DNA from: Metallosphaera sedula DSM 5348
GTDB lineage: Archaea > Thermoproteota > Thermoprotei_A > Sulfolobales > Sulfolobaceae
Direction of reading: 5' to 3'
Assembly (NCBI RefSeq): GCF_000016605.1
Contig: NC_009440.1
Span: 558,001-622,000, forward strand
Length of the DNA stretch: 64,000 nt
This document shows, piece by piece, positions 16,489 through 25,135 of this stretch. A model generated the notes under the pieces. It was not told where the DNA came from. It was given only the letters and a program-made list of their open reading frames with translations, and did no database searches. The stretch's first letter is position 1, and every line of letters begins with the position of its first letter. A program made the translations under genes and the position numbers.

Positions 16489-16913
16489 ATTTCAACCACC
16501 TCGCCTTTCTTGATGTTTTTGATATCAATTAGCTTTTTCCCAAGATAGTTAACCACTCGCCACTTCTCCTTGAAAATGTTACCTGGATCGTAAAGGATAT
16601 ACCCTGCAGAAAGAATGCTTAGAACCACAGGGTAATGATGCTCTAGTTCCTTGGGGCTTATCACTATACCCGTGACTGAAGGATCAGATCCTGTTTCAAT
16701 TACGATTTTCCTTGCTTTATCTTCCCTTCTTTGTTTCTTATAAAAATAGTGAAATATTTGTCCCCTTGCGAGGAATGAGATTTGATCTACGCCATCTAGG
16801 ACTACCAGCATTAATACGGGATCTGAAGGAAGGAAAGCGAGACCTCTCAGTTTGTCCCCGTAGTGCTCCAGGATTGATTCAGATAGATCTGATACAAATT
16901 CCCAAACGGTCAT
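16485..16913 (-). CDS. Degenerate MNT-type nucleotidyltransferase-like protein
   Basis: 142 residues. Overall order fits minimal nucleotidyltransferases that accompany HEPN genes: an N-terminal helix ending 'DKLRGLAFL', a strand 'LMLVVLDG', a basic helix, and near the end 'ISPKELEHHYPVVLSILSAGYILYDP', the typical C-terminal block. The catalytic Gly-Ser and the Asp-x-Asp pair are missing (LPSDPVL replaces the G-S-R-A-R-G loop). It is likely inactive as a transferase and structural or regulatory. Divergent from the 161-residue gene with only 32 bases between starts. Confidence 0.5.
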   Translation of the reverse strand: MTVWEFVSDLSESILEHYGDKLRGLAFLPSDPVLMLVVLDGVDQISFLARGQIFHYFYKKQRREDKARKIVIETGSDPSVTGIVISPKELEHHYPVVLSILSAGYILYDPGNIFKEKWRVVNYLGKKLIDIKNIKKGEVVEI

Positions 16914-16945
16914 GTTTAAAGTCTTAAAGAAACTGAAATAAAGTT

Positions 16946-17431
16946 ATGGATTACTGGATCCAGCGTTACCAGTCAGCTAGGCCAGCTATGAAGATCGAGA
17001 TCATAGATATGGACGTTCCGTGCGATTCCAAGTGCCTAGAGAATACAGAGTTTCGATCCCTGATGGAGAATGACACATTTAGGTCAAGGCTGGAGGTTGT
17101 GGATAGCCTCGTTGAGCTTGTGAGGGAACAGGTTAGGACTCTCAGGAGAGAGGTTCAGGGCAGAGTGGGCGACTTCAAGGGAGATCTAGATTCCTTGACT
17201 TACACGGTTTACAGATTGGTGGAATACGGGGGGAATACCTCCCTGGGCGAGAAGCTAACCTTTGAGGGAAGGATAATTGCCTCAGGGAATTTTCAGGAGC
17301 TCGTTGATGTAAACAAGTCCATTGAAAGAATTAGGATGGACCCAGATATCAAGTCCATCTGTGACGAGATTAGATATTTAATCGAGGCACTGTGGGAACA
17401 CTTTGAGAAGAATATGGTGAAAATTCAATGA
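16946..17431 (+). CDS. Hypothetical helical protein upstream of the PTPS-like enzyme
   Basis: 161 residues, no recognised family. An early '[10 protein letters not shown]' segment has two cysteines five residues apart; the rest is amphipathic helix. It ends in a GTGA-like overlap of 4 bases with the PTPS-like gene (ATGA), so they are co-translated. Divergent to the MNT-like gene. A role in pterin synthesis is inferred from position only. Confidence 0.6.
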   Translation: MDYWIQRYQSARPAMKIEIIDMDVPCDSKCLENTEFRSLMENDTFRSRLEVVDSLVELVREQVRTLRREVQGRVGDFKGDLDSLTYTVYRLVEYGGNTSLGEKLTFEGRIIASGNFQELVDVNKSIERIRMDPDIKSICDEIRYLIEALWEHFEKNMVKIQ

Positions 17432-17844
17432 AAGTGAGGGTTGGAATAGAGGGTTTTTCCATAGACTCGGCCCATTACACGCTTTCCTCTCCCAAGGATA
17501 ATCAGCTACACGGGCATACCTATAGGGTTACGGTGGAAGTAGAGGGAGAAGTTCACGAGGAGAATGGTTTTGTTGTGGATTTCAACAAGTTGAGGGAGCT
17601 GATTAAGGAGGCCATCTCGTCCTGGGATCACAAGTTCATTGTTCCTAGAAGAGATATGGACAAGATTAGTATAACTTCACCGTTCAAGTTAGAAGTGAAA
17701 ATAATTGAAGCTCCCTATCCCACTGTGGAGTACATAGGCATGGAGATTGCTAAATACGTCTTCACAAGATTAGGGAGCAATTTCAAGGTATTCGTCAAAA
17801 TATATGAGGGATCCGATTCCTATGCCTTGATAGAATACCCTTGA
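17428..17844 (+). CDS. 6-pyruvoyl-tetrahydropterin synthase family enzyme (PTPS/QueD fold)
   Basis: 138 residues. Zn-binding histidines are in 'DSAHYTL' near residue 16 and 'LHGHTYRV' near residue 30. '[11 protein letters not shown]' and 'SWDHKFIV' are the conserved central motifs, and '[12 protein letters not shown]' carries the C-terminal Glu. The Cys four residues before HGH used by QueD/PTPS-II is replaced by Asp (DNQLHGH). PTPS-III-type enzymes, which use an acidic residue there and make 6-hydroxymethyl-dihydropterin from dihydroneopterin triphosphate, are therefore the better comparison. That would feed the MptE-like enzyme next door. Confidence 0.85.
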   Translation: MKVRVGIEGFSIDSAHYTLSSPKDNQLHGHTYRVTVEVEGEVHEENGFVVDFNKLRELIKEAISSWDHKFIVPRRDMDKISITSPFKLEVKIIEAPYPTVEYIGMEIAKYVFTRLGSNFKVFVKIYEGSDSYALIEYP

Positions 17845-17845
17845 A

Positions 17846-18241
17846 TCAGTCAACAATCATCCTCAGGCCTATTGGATCTACCCTCGTACACGACTGGCAC
17901 TTCCTGAGAAGCTTGAGCGTTCCCTCCGAGACCTTCAGGCAGGTATCCTCTCCCCTATCAACCTTAGTTAGAAACTGTTCAAGACTGTCATTACATGTCT
18001 CCTCCGTCAAGGTAAAGTAGCCGTTAAATTCGCCTCTCCACACAGGCTTTTCCCCCTCAAATAGAATGACTCCACCATAGATCAGGGAGTAACAAGGAAT
18101 AGGACTACTACATGATGAAATCCTCATGGTACTACGGATCCTCTCAACCCACTCACCTGAATCCTGAAGGGGATAATGGGCTATACAAACCCTGTAACCC
18201 TCGGCATTTAACACTGTTACCTTAGGCACCACTATCCTCAA
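17846..18241 (-). CDS. Cysteine-rich hypothetical protein
   Basis: 131 residues with eight cysteines, including 'SSCSSPIPC' and a C-terminal 'CQSC'. A metal site is possible. No recognised family, no membrane segment. The ATG overlaps the end of the dihydropteroate-synthase-like gene by 20 bases, so the two form an operon, and it converges on the PTPS-like gene with one base between stops. Confidence 0.55.
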   Translation of the reverse strand: MRIVVPKVTVLNAEGYRVCIAHYPLQDSGEWVERIRSTMRISSCSSPIPCYSLIYGGVILFEGEKPVWRGEFNGYFTLTEETCNDSLEQFLTKVDRGEDTCLKVSEGTLKLLRKCQSCTRVDPIGLRMIVD

Positions 18242-19718
18242 GGCCTATCCTCCTTACAAGGGGTTTATCTTGAATGTAGTTCTTGTCCAGATAGCTAGCA
18301 ATTTCGGCTTTAGCTAGCTCATACCCTATATACAGGGCATGTTCTGGCGAGATATCCCCTACTTCCCTTAGGAGCGTTCTTCCCACTAGAAGCCCATCTT
18401 GCCCTTCAACAGACACCTCTTTCTTTCCCCTAAACGAAGCTACTATTTTTCGATCCTCAAGGACAATGTGAACGAAGCCAGCCCTGTCCATTTCTGGTTC
18501 AATTTCCCGTGCAGGTATCCTTTTTGTTTGAGGGGAGAAGGCTTTCAATCTCTTTTTATCCTTAAGGAGGAGAAGATCTATTCCCACATCCTTGGGTACC
18601 TTTCCCTGAGAGTGAGCAATGGAAACCATCTTAGTGGCCTCTCTCAATTCCCATACACTCCATCTGGTCTTTCCCTTCTCCATGGTCAAGAAGACTGAAA
18701 TACCTAGCTCCATTCCCATAACTGAAAGAAGTGCGTTTACCCCATGGCTGTCAGCATCAATCAACTCCGTAACATTCAACGTACCCATCATTAGTGGTGT
18801 ATCTGGTAAAGTTGCCCTTAGCCTAGCATAATCCAAGATACTCTCCGTGAAGCCCATGAGAGGGGGTGAGAGAACTGGGTCAGCAATGAGCCTATCGAAA
18901 CCCATGTGCTTGGCCTTTCTCACAAGGTTCACAGTTGTCTCAGCCCTATTCTCTGTCGAGAAGGGGGCCACAACGAACGCAGACTCCTTCTTGAGCTCCT
19001 CAAGTTTCTCCATGTTGTCCTCATTGAGATTGAGGACTAGAGACGCACCTTCCCTTACTCCCTCCTTTAGTATCTGAGGGGAGTCGCTGTCTATCCCCAC
19101 AACCGAAATCACGTCCCTAACAGACTTAACCCTTCTCCTTACCTCATCTAGATCCGAGAAACCTACCGGAAACCCCACCACCACACCATCCACGTATGGT
19201 TTTACTCTCCCTATCTCGTGAAGCCATTTGTCTAGAGGCTGTGATGGGTCGAGTTCGAGGAGAAGCCTAAAGGGTGGAGGGCGAAGCGGAATCCTAAACC
19301 CTATATCGAACGCATACTGAGCGTTAGCCTCAACCTCATCCAGAATTTTCATGGCATCCTCCATCAACGAGGTATTTAGAATGACGTCAGCAGGGTATAT
19401 GGTAGATAGCTCTACACCATTCCTCAGAGCATCTATCACCCTCACCACGTCCCAGGCATTTTCAGTTCCCTTGTAGGTCTTAATTCCGAGTTCCTTCTCG
19501 ATTATCTTTGCGTCACCATAAACTAGCCCTGGCAAAACAAGATAGTCGTATTGAGATAGGAGCTCCTTTCTCTCCTTTAACTTCTCTAGAATGTACCTTA
19601 TGCTCATTAGGGAGGCAACAGGGTAATCTAGGGCCAAAATGGAGACGCCTTCCAAGTTTTTGACAGCCTCCTCCAAGATCGGCCTAGCCAATTTACCTGT
19701 AATTAGCAGTACTCTCAT
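18222..19718 (-). CDS. Dihydropteroate-synthase-like protein
   Basis: 498 residues from ATG 19718; the frame is open to 19778, but the TATA-like TTTATTTTAAC at about 19749-19759 supports the later start. It has an N-terminal domain of about 140 residues ('MRVLLITGKLARPILEEAV...', DUF6513-like), then a TIM-barrel related to dihydropteroate synthase ('VISVVGIDSDSP', 'LIADPVLSPPLMGF', 'PLMMGTLNVTELIDADSHGVNALL'). Related archaeal proteins are annotated DHPS-like without demonstrated activity. In this context it could couple the pterin pyrophosphate to the arylamine side arm. Much longer than bacterial FolP (about 280). Confidence 0.8.
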   Translation of the reverse strand: MRVLLITGKLARPILEEAVKNLEGVSILALDYPVASLMSIRYILEKLKERKELLSQYDYLVLPGLVYGDAKIIEKELGIKTYKGTENAWDVVRVIDALRNGVELSTIYPADVILNTSLMEDAMKILDEVEANAQYAFDIGFRIPLRPPPFRLLLELDPSQPLDKWLHEIGRVKPYVDGVVVGFPVGFSDLDEVRRRVKSVRDVISVVGIDSDSPQILKEGVREGASLVLNLNEDNMEKLEELKKESAFVVAPFSTENRAETTVNLVRKAKHMGFDRLIADPVLSPPLMGFTESILDYARLRATLPDTPLMMGTLNVTELIDADSHGVNALLSVMGMELGISVFLTMEKGKTRWSVWELREATKMVSIAHSQGKVPKDVGIDLLLLKDKKRLKAFSPQTKRIPAREIEPEMDRAGFVHIVLEDRKIVASFRGKKEVSVEGQDGLLVGRTLLREVGDISPEHALYIGYELAKAEIASYLDKNYIQDKPLVRRIGLEDSGA

Positions 19719-19890
19719 GATCCAGGAGATCTTAGAATCGTAAGTTAAAATAAATGACATTAAGTTGGGCTGTATCAACCTAGTATGTTCACAATGATAA
19801 TTTGATATTCTTGTTTACATCTTTTTTATAAGAAAAAGTTTAAACTAGAATGAAGGCAACATTTAATATTTTGGGGGATAGTGAGGATTT

Positions 19891-20862
19891 ATGAGTCTCA
19901 TTCCACGCTCAACGAATATTAACCCAAACGAGAAATTTGATACCATCATTATTGGTCTTGGTCCAGCAGCCTACAGTGCTGCACTATACGCAGCTAGGTA
20001 CATGCTAAAGACGCTTGTAATAGGGGAGACGCCAGGAGGTCAGCTAACTGAGGCAGGAGAAGTGGATGACTACCTGGGCCTCATTGGCGTTCAAGCGTCG
20101 GAAATGATAAAGTTATTCAACGCTCATGTAGAGAAATACAAGGTACCTGTTCTCATGGACAGGGTAGAGTCCTTTAAAAGAGAGGGCGAGGAATATGTGG
20201 TCAAGACCAAGAGAAAGGGAGAGTTTAGGGCTTCTACACTAATAGTAGCAGTGGGAACCAAGAGGAGGAAACTTAATGTTCCAGGTGAGAACGAGTTTAT
20301 AGGTAGGGGTGTCTCCTACTGCTCCGTGTGTGACGCCCCACTCTTCAAGAATAGGCCAGTAGTTGTAGTGGGGGGAGGAAACTCGGCGTTGGACGGGGCC
20401 GAGCTACTTAGCAGGTACGCGACCAAGGTTTACCTTGTGCATAGAAGGGAAGAGTTTAGGGCTCAACCAATAATAGTGAAACTGGTTAAGGAGAAACCAA
20501 ATGTGGAGTTGATCCTGAACTCCGTGGTCAAGGAAATTAAGGGAGATAAGCTTGTCAGGAAAGTTGTGGTACAGAATATGAAAACCGGCGAGGTAAGGGA
20601 GATAGATGCCAATGGAATATTCGTGGAAATAGGATTTGAACCCCCCACTGAGTTCGCTAAGATTAACGGACTAGAGGTGGACGAACAGGGTTACATAAAG
20701 GTAGACGACTGGACAAGGACTAACCTACCAGGGGTTTTCGCTGCAGGGGACTGCACCAACAAGTGGATTGGATTCAGACAGGTTGCAACGTCAACAGCAA
20801 TGGGCGCGGTTGCGGCACACTCAGCTTATAACTATTTGAACGAGAGAAAAGGTAAAACATGA
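19891..20862 (+). CDS. trxB: Thioredoxin reductase
   Basis: 323 residues, normal size. FAD loop '[19 protein letters not shown]', redox-active 'YCSVCDAP' (Cys-Ser-Val-Cys) and second nucleotide loop '[20 protein letters not shown]', then '[10 protein letters not shown]' closing the FAD domain. Reduces thioredoxin or protein disulfide oxidoreductase with NAD(P)H; the residues 'HRREEF' after the second loop are the usual NADPH-binding pattern. TTTAATA at about 19864 gives a leaderless start at ATG 19891. Its stop overlaps the next start (ATGA). Confidence 0.96.
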   Translation: MSLIPRSTNINPNEKFDTIIIGLGPAAYSAALYAARYMLKTLVIGETPGGQLTEAGEVDDYLGLIGVQASEMIKLFNAHVEKYKVPVLMDRVESFKREGEEYVVKTKRKGEFRASTLIVAVGTKRRKLNVPGENEFIGRGVSYCSVCDAPLFKNRPVVVVGGGNSALDGAELLSRYATKVYLVHRREEFRAQPIIVKLVKEKPNVELILNSVVKEIKGDKLVRKVVVQNMKTGEVREIDANGIFVEIGFEPPTEFAKINGLEVDEQGYIKVDDWTRTNLPGVFAAGDCTNKWIGFRQVATSTAMGAVAAHSAYNYLNERKGKT

Positions 20863-21650
20863 TGAGAACTATCCTGGAAAGGATCTCCGCGGAGGCAACG
20901 AAGTACCTACGAGAGATGAGCGGAAGGGAGGGGATAGACAGGGTACTGGGTACACACGAAGATGACACCACGAAGGTAATAGATAAACTTGCAGAGGATT
21001 TTATACTGGAGAAGCTCAACGAAACTGGTCTCCCAATAACATACGTTACTGAGGAAACTGGAACCATAAGAAAGGAAGGGTCGGAATACGTCGCCGTGAT
21101 CGATCCACTCGATGGTAGCACGAACTTTCTTAACGGTATAACCTGGGCTGCAGTCTCGATCTCTGTCTACTCCTCAAAGGGAGCTCCGGTTGCAGGAATA
21201 GTGGGAGAAATATTCTCTGGGAAGACCTATTCATACGACGAGAGGGGGGCGTACATTAACGGGGAGAGAGTTGAGAGGGTGTCCTCTCCCAAGCAGAGGA
21301 TAGTTCTTCCCTACTTTGATAGGAGCAGACTGAGGGAGATCACCCAGGTACTTTCAGCAATAGAGGGGAACTATAAAACCAGAAATCTAGGTGCAGCTTC
21401 GCTGGACATGTTGCTTGTCTGCACGGGAAGGGCTTACCTCTTCGTTGATGTCAGAAACAAGCTCAGAAACGTGGATATAGCCTCATCACTAAATTTCTGC
21501 GAGAAGGTGAACATATCCCCCTTCAGTCTTGAAGGGGAAAGAATAAGGATAGACCTGGAAAAGGTCTCGGTCGTGAAGAACGTACTGGTTACTCCTGACT
21601 CTTCGCTTTCTCAACGGATTTTATCAGCGTGGAAGGCCTTACCTTCTTGA
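20859..21650 (+). CDS. Inositol monophosphatase family phosphatase
   Basis: 263 residues. Mg-dependent sugar phosphatase; archaeal members often act on both inositol-1-phosphate and fructose-1,6-bisphosphate. 'YVTEETG' (Glu ligand), '[15 protein letters not shown]' (D-P-x-D-G-S/T) and 'RNVDIAS' (last metal Asp, where bacterial IMPase has W-D-x-A-A-G) are present. Co-translated with trxB by a 4-base overlap. The 3' end overlaps the convergent AAA+ gene by 62 bases. Confidence 0.92.
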   Translation: MMRTILERISAEATKYLREMSGREGIDRVLGTHEDDTTKVIDKLAEDFILEKLNETGLPITYVTEETGTIRKEGSEYVAVIDPLDGSTNFLNGITWAAVSISVYSSKGAPVAGIVGEIFSGKTYSYDERGAYINGERVERVSSPKQRIVLPYFDRSRLREITQVLSAIEGNYKTRNLGAASLDMLLVCTGRAYLFVDVRNKLRNVDIASSLNFCEKVNISPFSLEGERIRIDLEKVSVVKNVLVTPDSSLSQRILSAWKALPS

Positions 21651-23388
21651 GTGACTCCATCATATCCTCCTTGGTTAACTTCCTGTCAGTTTGTCCCCTT
21701 ATAATGTCCTTGAGCACCCTTATCTTCGCCTCCCTAGCAACCGCTGCCAGATCGGCCCCTGTGTAATTCTCGGTGAGCTCTGCAATCTTCCTGCAGTCCA
21801 CCTCCTGACAATTCTCCACCCCAAGGTACTTTTGCAGAATGTCCAGCCTTTCCTCGAGGTTGGGAAGACCCATCTTTATCACTATGTCAAATCTTCCGGG
21901 CCTGAGTAGCGCGGGGTCTATAACCTTGATCCTGTTTGTGGTACCAATAACCACTACCTCCTTTAGGTTTCTTATTCCGTCCATCTCTGTCAAAAGCTGG
22001 TTCACAATTTTTGAGGATTCGCCGTTACCCCTCTGGGTTCTCTTGGATGCAATAGCATCTAGCTCGTCCAAGAGAATTATTGCGGGCCTGTTCTCCCTCG
22101 CTCTGTTAAACACTTCCTTTATTGTGGCAACTGCTCCCTCATATCCCTTGTACATTATCTCCGCCACGCTCACTGAAATCAACTTGACATCGAGAGTCTT
22201 AGCGAGAGCCTTAGCCATCATGGTCTTACCAACTCCTGGAGGGCCATAAAGTAGGAGCCCCCTAATTGGTGGAACCTTCATCTGCTCCATGAGTCTAGCG
22301 TATTTTAGCTGAAGCTCTAGGAGCTCCTTTAGTTCCTGCTTAACCTTCGTGTAGCCACCTATGTCATCCAGAGTTATCTTGTCCTCTCCCTCCTTAGCAT
22401 CCTCAGATTTCCTAGATCTTCTCTCGTAATCTAGCCTGAACTTTTCGAACTCCTCAAGCATCTGTAAAGTGATACTTGGTTTGTATCTCTGAATGATCTC
22501 CATAAAGTCTTGCATAGTTATCTTCCTCTCGGTCTTGCTCTCCAACGCCTCCACAGCCACCTTCCTCGCCGCTTCCTGGCATATGTTTGCCAGATCCGCT
22601 CCACTGTACCTCTCCGTCATCTCTGCTATCTTGGATAGATCCACGTCTGGGGCCAAGGGCTTGCCTGCACAGTGAACCTTCAGTATCTCCAGCCTGGCCT
22701 GCTTATTCGGAGGACCTATGAAGATCAACTTATCGAATCTCCCTGCCCTAAGTAATGCCTTATCCAACGTCTGGGGCACGTTAGTGGAACCAACTATTAT
22801 TACTCCATCATCGCTGTGCAGGCCATCAATCTCCGACAACATGAGGGAAAGTAACCTGGGAGTAACTGAATCACCACTGTGGGTTTCCCTCCTTACACCA
22901 ATTGTATCTATCTCATCGAAGAACAGGATACATGGGGCATTCTTCCTGGCGTTAGCGAACAACTCCTTGAGCCTGGCCTCGCTTTCCCCGTACCATTTGC
23001 TCATGATATCGCTGACATTCACGTAAATGAAGTTCAGTTTAGCCTCGCCAGCCAAAGCCCTCATCATTAGAGTCTTTCCACAACCGGGGGGACCGAAAAG
23101 TAATACTCCCTTTGGAGGCCTTAACCCATAGGTCTTGGCTATCTCCTTGTTCTTCAGGGGAAACTCTATGTACTCCCTGATCTCCTTCTTTACATCCTCG
23201 TAACCTCCAATGTCGTCCCAGGAAGCCTTTCTCTCCTCCTCCTCTTTCTTCTTAGACTTCACCTGAACCTGGGAAGCCCTGTCGCTGGTGGTGAAATTGG
23301 TAGTAAATCTTTTAAATAGACCCATAAGTATGTAGACTATAATACCAAGTGCTATAAAAAGAATTAGCATTGTCTCGATGTAGCTCAT
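21589..23388 (-). CDS. Membrane-anchored double AAA+ ATPase (Cdc48/VCP-like)
   Basis: 599 residues. A hydrophobic N-terminal segment (about residues 5-25) anchors it to the membrane, followed by a basic/charged linker. Two AAA domains: first with 'GPPGCGKT' and 'ILFFDEID' , second with 'GPPGVGKT' and 'IILLDELD'. Both have the 'LLRAGRFD' / 'LLRPGRFD' sensor and arginine-finger region, so both look active. It lacks the Cdc48 N-domain, so substrate recognition differs from soluble VCP. Own promoter likely between it and the downstream flavoprotein gene. Possible role in membrane protein quality control (inference). Confidence 0.93.
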   Translation of the reverse strand: MSYIETMLILFIALGIIVYILMGLFKRFTTNFTTSDRASQVQVKSKKKEEEERKASWDDIGGYEDVKKEIREYIEFPLKNKEIAKTYGLRPPKGVLLFGPPGCGKTLMMRALAGEAKLNFIYVNVSDIMSKWYGESEARLKELFANARKNAPCILFFDEIDTIGVRRETHSGDSVTPRLLSLMLSEIDGLHSDDGVIIVGSTNVPQTLDKALLRAGRFDKLIFIGPPNKQARLEILKVHCAGKPLAPDVDLSKIAEMTERYSGADLANICQEAARKVAVEALESKTERKITMQDFMEIIQRYKPSITLQMLEEFEKFRLDYERRSRKSEDAKEGEDKITLDDIGGYTKVKQELKELLELQLKYARLMEQMKVPPIRGLLLYGPPGVGKTMMAKALAKTLDVKLISVSVAEIMYKGYEGAVATIKEVFNRARENRPAIILLDELDAIASKRTQRGNGESSKIVNQLLTEMDGIRNLKEVVVIGTTNRIKVIDPALLRPGRFDIVIKMGLPNLEERLDILQKYLGVENCQEVDCRKIAELTENYTGADLAAVAREAKIRVLKDIIRGQTDRKLTKEDMMESLKKVRPSTLIKSVEKAKSQE

Positions 23389-23436
23389 TCTAAGTTATTT
23401 TTGACTTGGTCATATATAAGCAGGAGTAAAATAGAT

Positions 23437-24987
23437 TTAGTGATTACTCCTGAGGTCGGACAATATCCTTTGAGCGGCGTTAAAACCTGGAGCCCCAGTT
23501 ACCCCTCCACCAGGATGTGTTCCCGAGCCACATAGATATAGCCCCTGTACCGGTGTGGTGTAATCGTGGTACCCAGGCAGAGGTCTGAAAACGTATAACT
23601 GATCGGGCGTCATGTCCAGGTGAAAGATGTTGCCCTCAGTTATTCCAAACCTTCTCTCTATATCCAGTGGGGTTAAGACTTCGTACTTAACTGGCTTGAA
23701 ATTGGGAGCGTACTCCCTTATTTTCTCCAGGGTTATCTGATATACCAGTTCCCTCATATCGTCCAAGTTCTTGGAGTAGGGAAGATACTGACCGAAGATT
23801 GAGAAGGAGAACTTACCCGGAGGGGCAACCGTGGGATCCACTGAGGACTGTATGTTTATGGAAAGCCAAGGTTCCTTGGAGTAACCAAGGGATTTGGCGT
23901 CAATGAAGGCCCTCTCAACGTAGTCGACGGAGGGCAGAATAAGCTCAGACGCCACGTGCTCTGGGCCTAGAGTAGTCCCGTTCCCGAAATTGGGCAGTTC
24001 CTCGGTGTAACCCACGATCTTGAATGAGACTCCCCTGCTCTTCAGCGACCTGACCCTCCTGAGGAAGTCCTCGTCCAGTTCAGCGTCCCTAAGGAGCTTC
24101 AGGAAGGTGGTTTTAGGGTCTGCGTTGGACACAACTATCCTAGAGTGAACGATTTTCCCGTTGGCTAGTTTAATGCCTTCCACTTTCCCTCCCTTCGCTA
24201 AAATGCTGTCAACCTCGGCCCCAGTGAATATTTCCACCCCAAGGTGCTCAGCCGACCTCCTGAGAGCTTGGGTGACACCGCCCATCCCACCCTTGACGTA
24301 GCCCCACGCACCCTTAACACCGTTAACTTCCCCGAGGACGTGATGAGCCAGAACGTACGCGGTACCAGGGGTGGAGGGAGAGGCCATTGTCCCCACTACT
24401 GCGTCCTCAACTAGGGCTGCCTTGACCTCCTCGGATTCAAAGAACTCGTTCAGAAGGGAGGACGCATCCTGAACCACTGACCTCAAGGGAAGGGCCAGTT
24501 CCGAGAGATCTAGACCCTGAACCTTGACTAGGGAGAGGAGACTATCCAAATCATCCCAGGAGGGTGGAGGGGACAACATCAGGAGATCCGCCAATTCATA
24601 GAAGGGATCCCAGAACTTGAGCCACTTCTCGTACGCCAAGGCGTCCCTTTTGGAAAATTTCTCTATTTCCCTCTGAGTCTTCTTGAGATCGCTCCAGATG
24701 TAAAGTGACCTCCCGTTACCGAAGGGGACGAAGAGCCCGGGATCCTTGGTTATTACCTCGAGTCCAAATTGCTCCAGTCTCAGATCCCTTATGATCCTGG
24801 GTCTCAGAAGGCTGAGAACGTAGGCGCCTGTGGAAACCTTTACCCCTGGCCACAACTCCTCCGTGACGGAGGCGCCTCCCACTATGTTCCTCCTTTCAAA
24901 GACGGCGACCTTAAGTCCATTCATAGCTAGATAAGACGCCGTAACAAGACCGTTGTGACCACCACCCACAATGGCCACGTCGTACAT
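23437..24987 (-). CDS. Phytoene-desaturase-like FAD oxidoreductase (PYROXD2 type)
   Basis: 516 residues. N-terminal dinucleotide loop 'VAIVGGGHNGLVTASYLAMNG' then 'VFERRNIVGGASVTEE'; the C-terminal FAD closing motif 'GLYLCGSGTHPGGGVTGAPGFNAA' is strong. The family includes carotenoid desaturases and the uncharacterised PYROXD2 group, which this one resembles more (long central domain, 'SPSTPGTAYVLAHH'). The substrate is not readable. The ATG is four bases after the stop of a 34-residue membrane peptide, so the pair is an operon. Confidence 0.88.
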   Translation of the reverse strand: MYDVAIVGGGHNGLVTASYLAMNGLKVAVFERRNIVGGASVTEELWPGVKVSTGAYVLSLLRPRIIRDLRLEQFGLEVITKDPGLFVPFGNGRSLYIWSDLKKTQREIEKFSKRDALAYEKWLKFWDPFYELADLLMLSPPPSWDDLDSLLSLVKVQGLDLSELALPLRSVVQDASSLLNEFFESEEVKAALVEDAVVGTMASPSTPGTAYVLAHHVLGEVNGVKGAWGYVKGGMGGVTQALRRSAEHLGVEIFTGAEVDSILAKGGKVEGIKLANGKIVHSRIVVSNADPKTTFLKLLRDAELDEDFLRRVRSLKSRGVSFKIVGYTEELPNFGNGTTLGPEHVASELILPSVDYVERAFIDAKSLGYSKEPWLSINIQSSVDPTVAPPGKFSFSIFGQYLPYSKNLDDMRELVYQITLEKIREYAPNFKPVKYEVLTPLDIERRFGITEGNIFHLDMTPDQLYVFRPLPGYHDYTTPVQGLYLCGSGTHPGGGVTGAPGFNAAQRILSDLRSNH

Positions 24988-24991
24988 GGTG

Positions 24992-25096
24992 TCACTTCCT
25001 CTGTCCCAGCCAGACTATAACGGATAGAGCTACCCCAACGGCTATGAAGGCAATGGCCACGTAGGACATGGTCACTAAAATTTCTGATATTGGCAT
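24992..25096 (-). CDS. Single-pass membrane miniprotein (34 aa)
   Basis: Frame of 35 codons on the minus strand beginning at ATG 25096 and ending four bases before the flavoprotein start. The product is one hydrophobic helix (about residues 5-29: ILVTMSYVAIAFIAVG and on to VIVWLG) ending in GQRK, i.e. with a positive cytosolic tail. GTTAAAAC on the minus strand at 25119-25125 is a suitable TATA box. It may anchor or regulate the FAD enzyme at the membrane. No known family, but the position and composition make chance unlikely. Confidence 0.6.
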   Translation of the reverse strand: MPISEILVTMSYVAIAFIAVGVALSVIVWLGQRK

Positions 25097-25102
25097 GTAG
25101 CT

Positions 25103-25125
25103 ATTTTAATAAAATGGGGTTTTAA
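25103..25125. promoter_or_regulatory. Interleaved divergent promoters
   Basis: Within 39 bases between two starts: ATTTTAATAAAA (25103-25114) about 28 bases before the plus-strand ATG 25136, and GTTAAAAC (25119-25125, minus) about 26 bases before the minus-strand ATG 25096. The two TATA boxes lie nearly back to back, so occupancy of one may exclude the other. Confidence 0.45.
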
Positions 25126-25135
25126 CACTAATCGT

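Noticed and set aside
21839-22249. Plus-strand frame of 136 codons
   Set aside because: Antisense to the second AAA domain; the frame is open only because of codon bias on the other strand.
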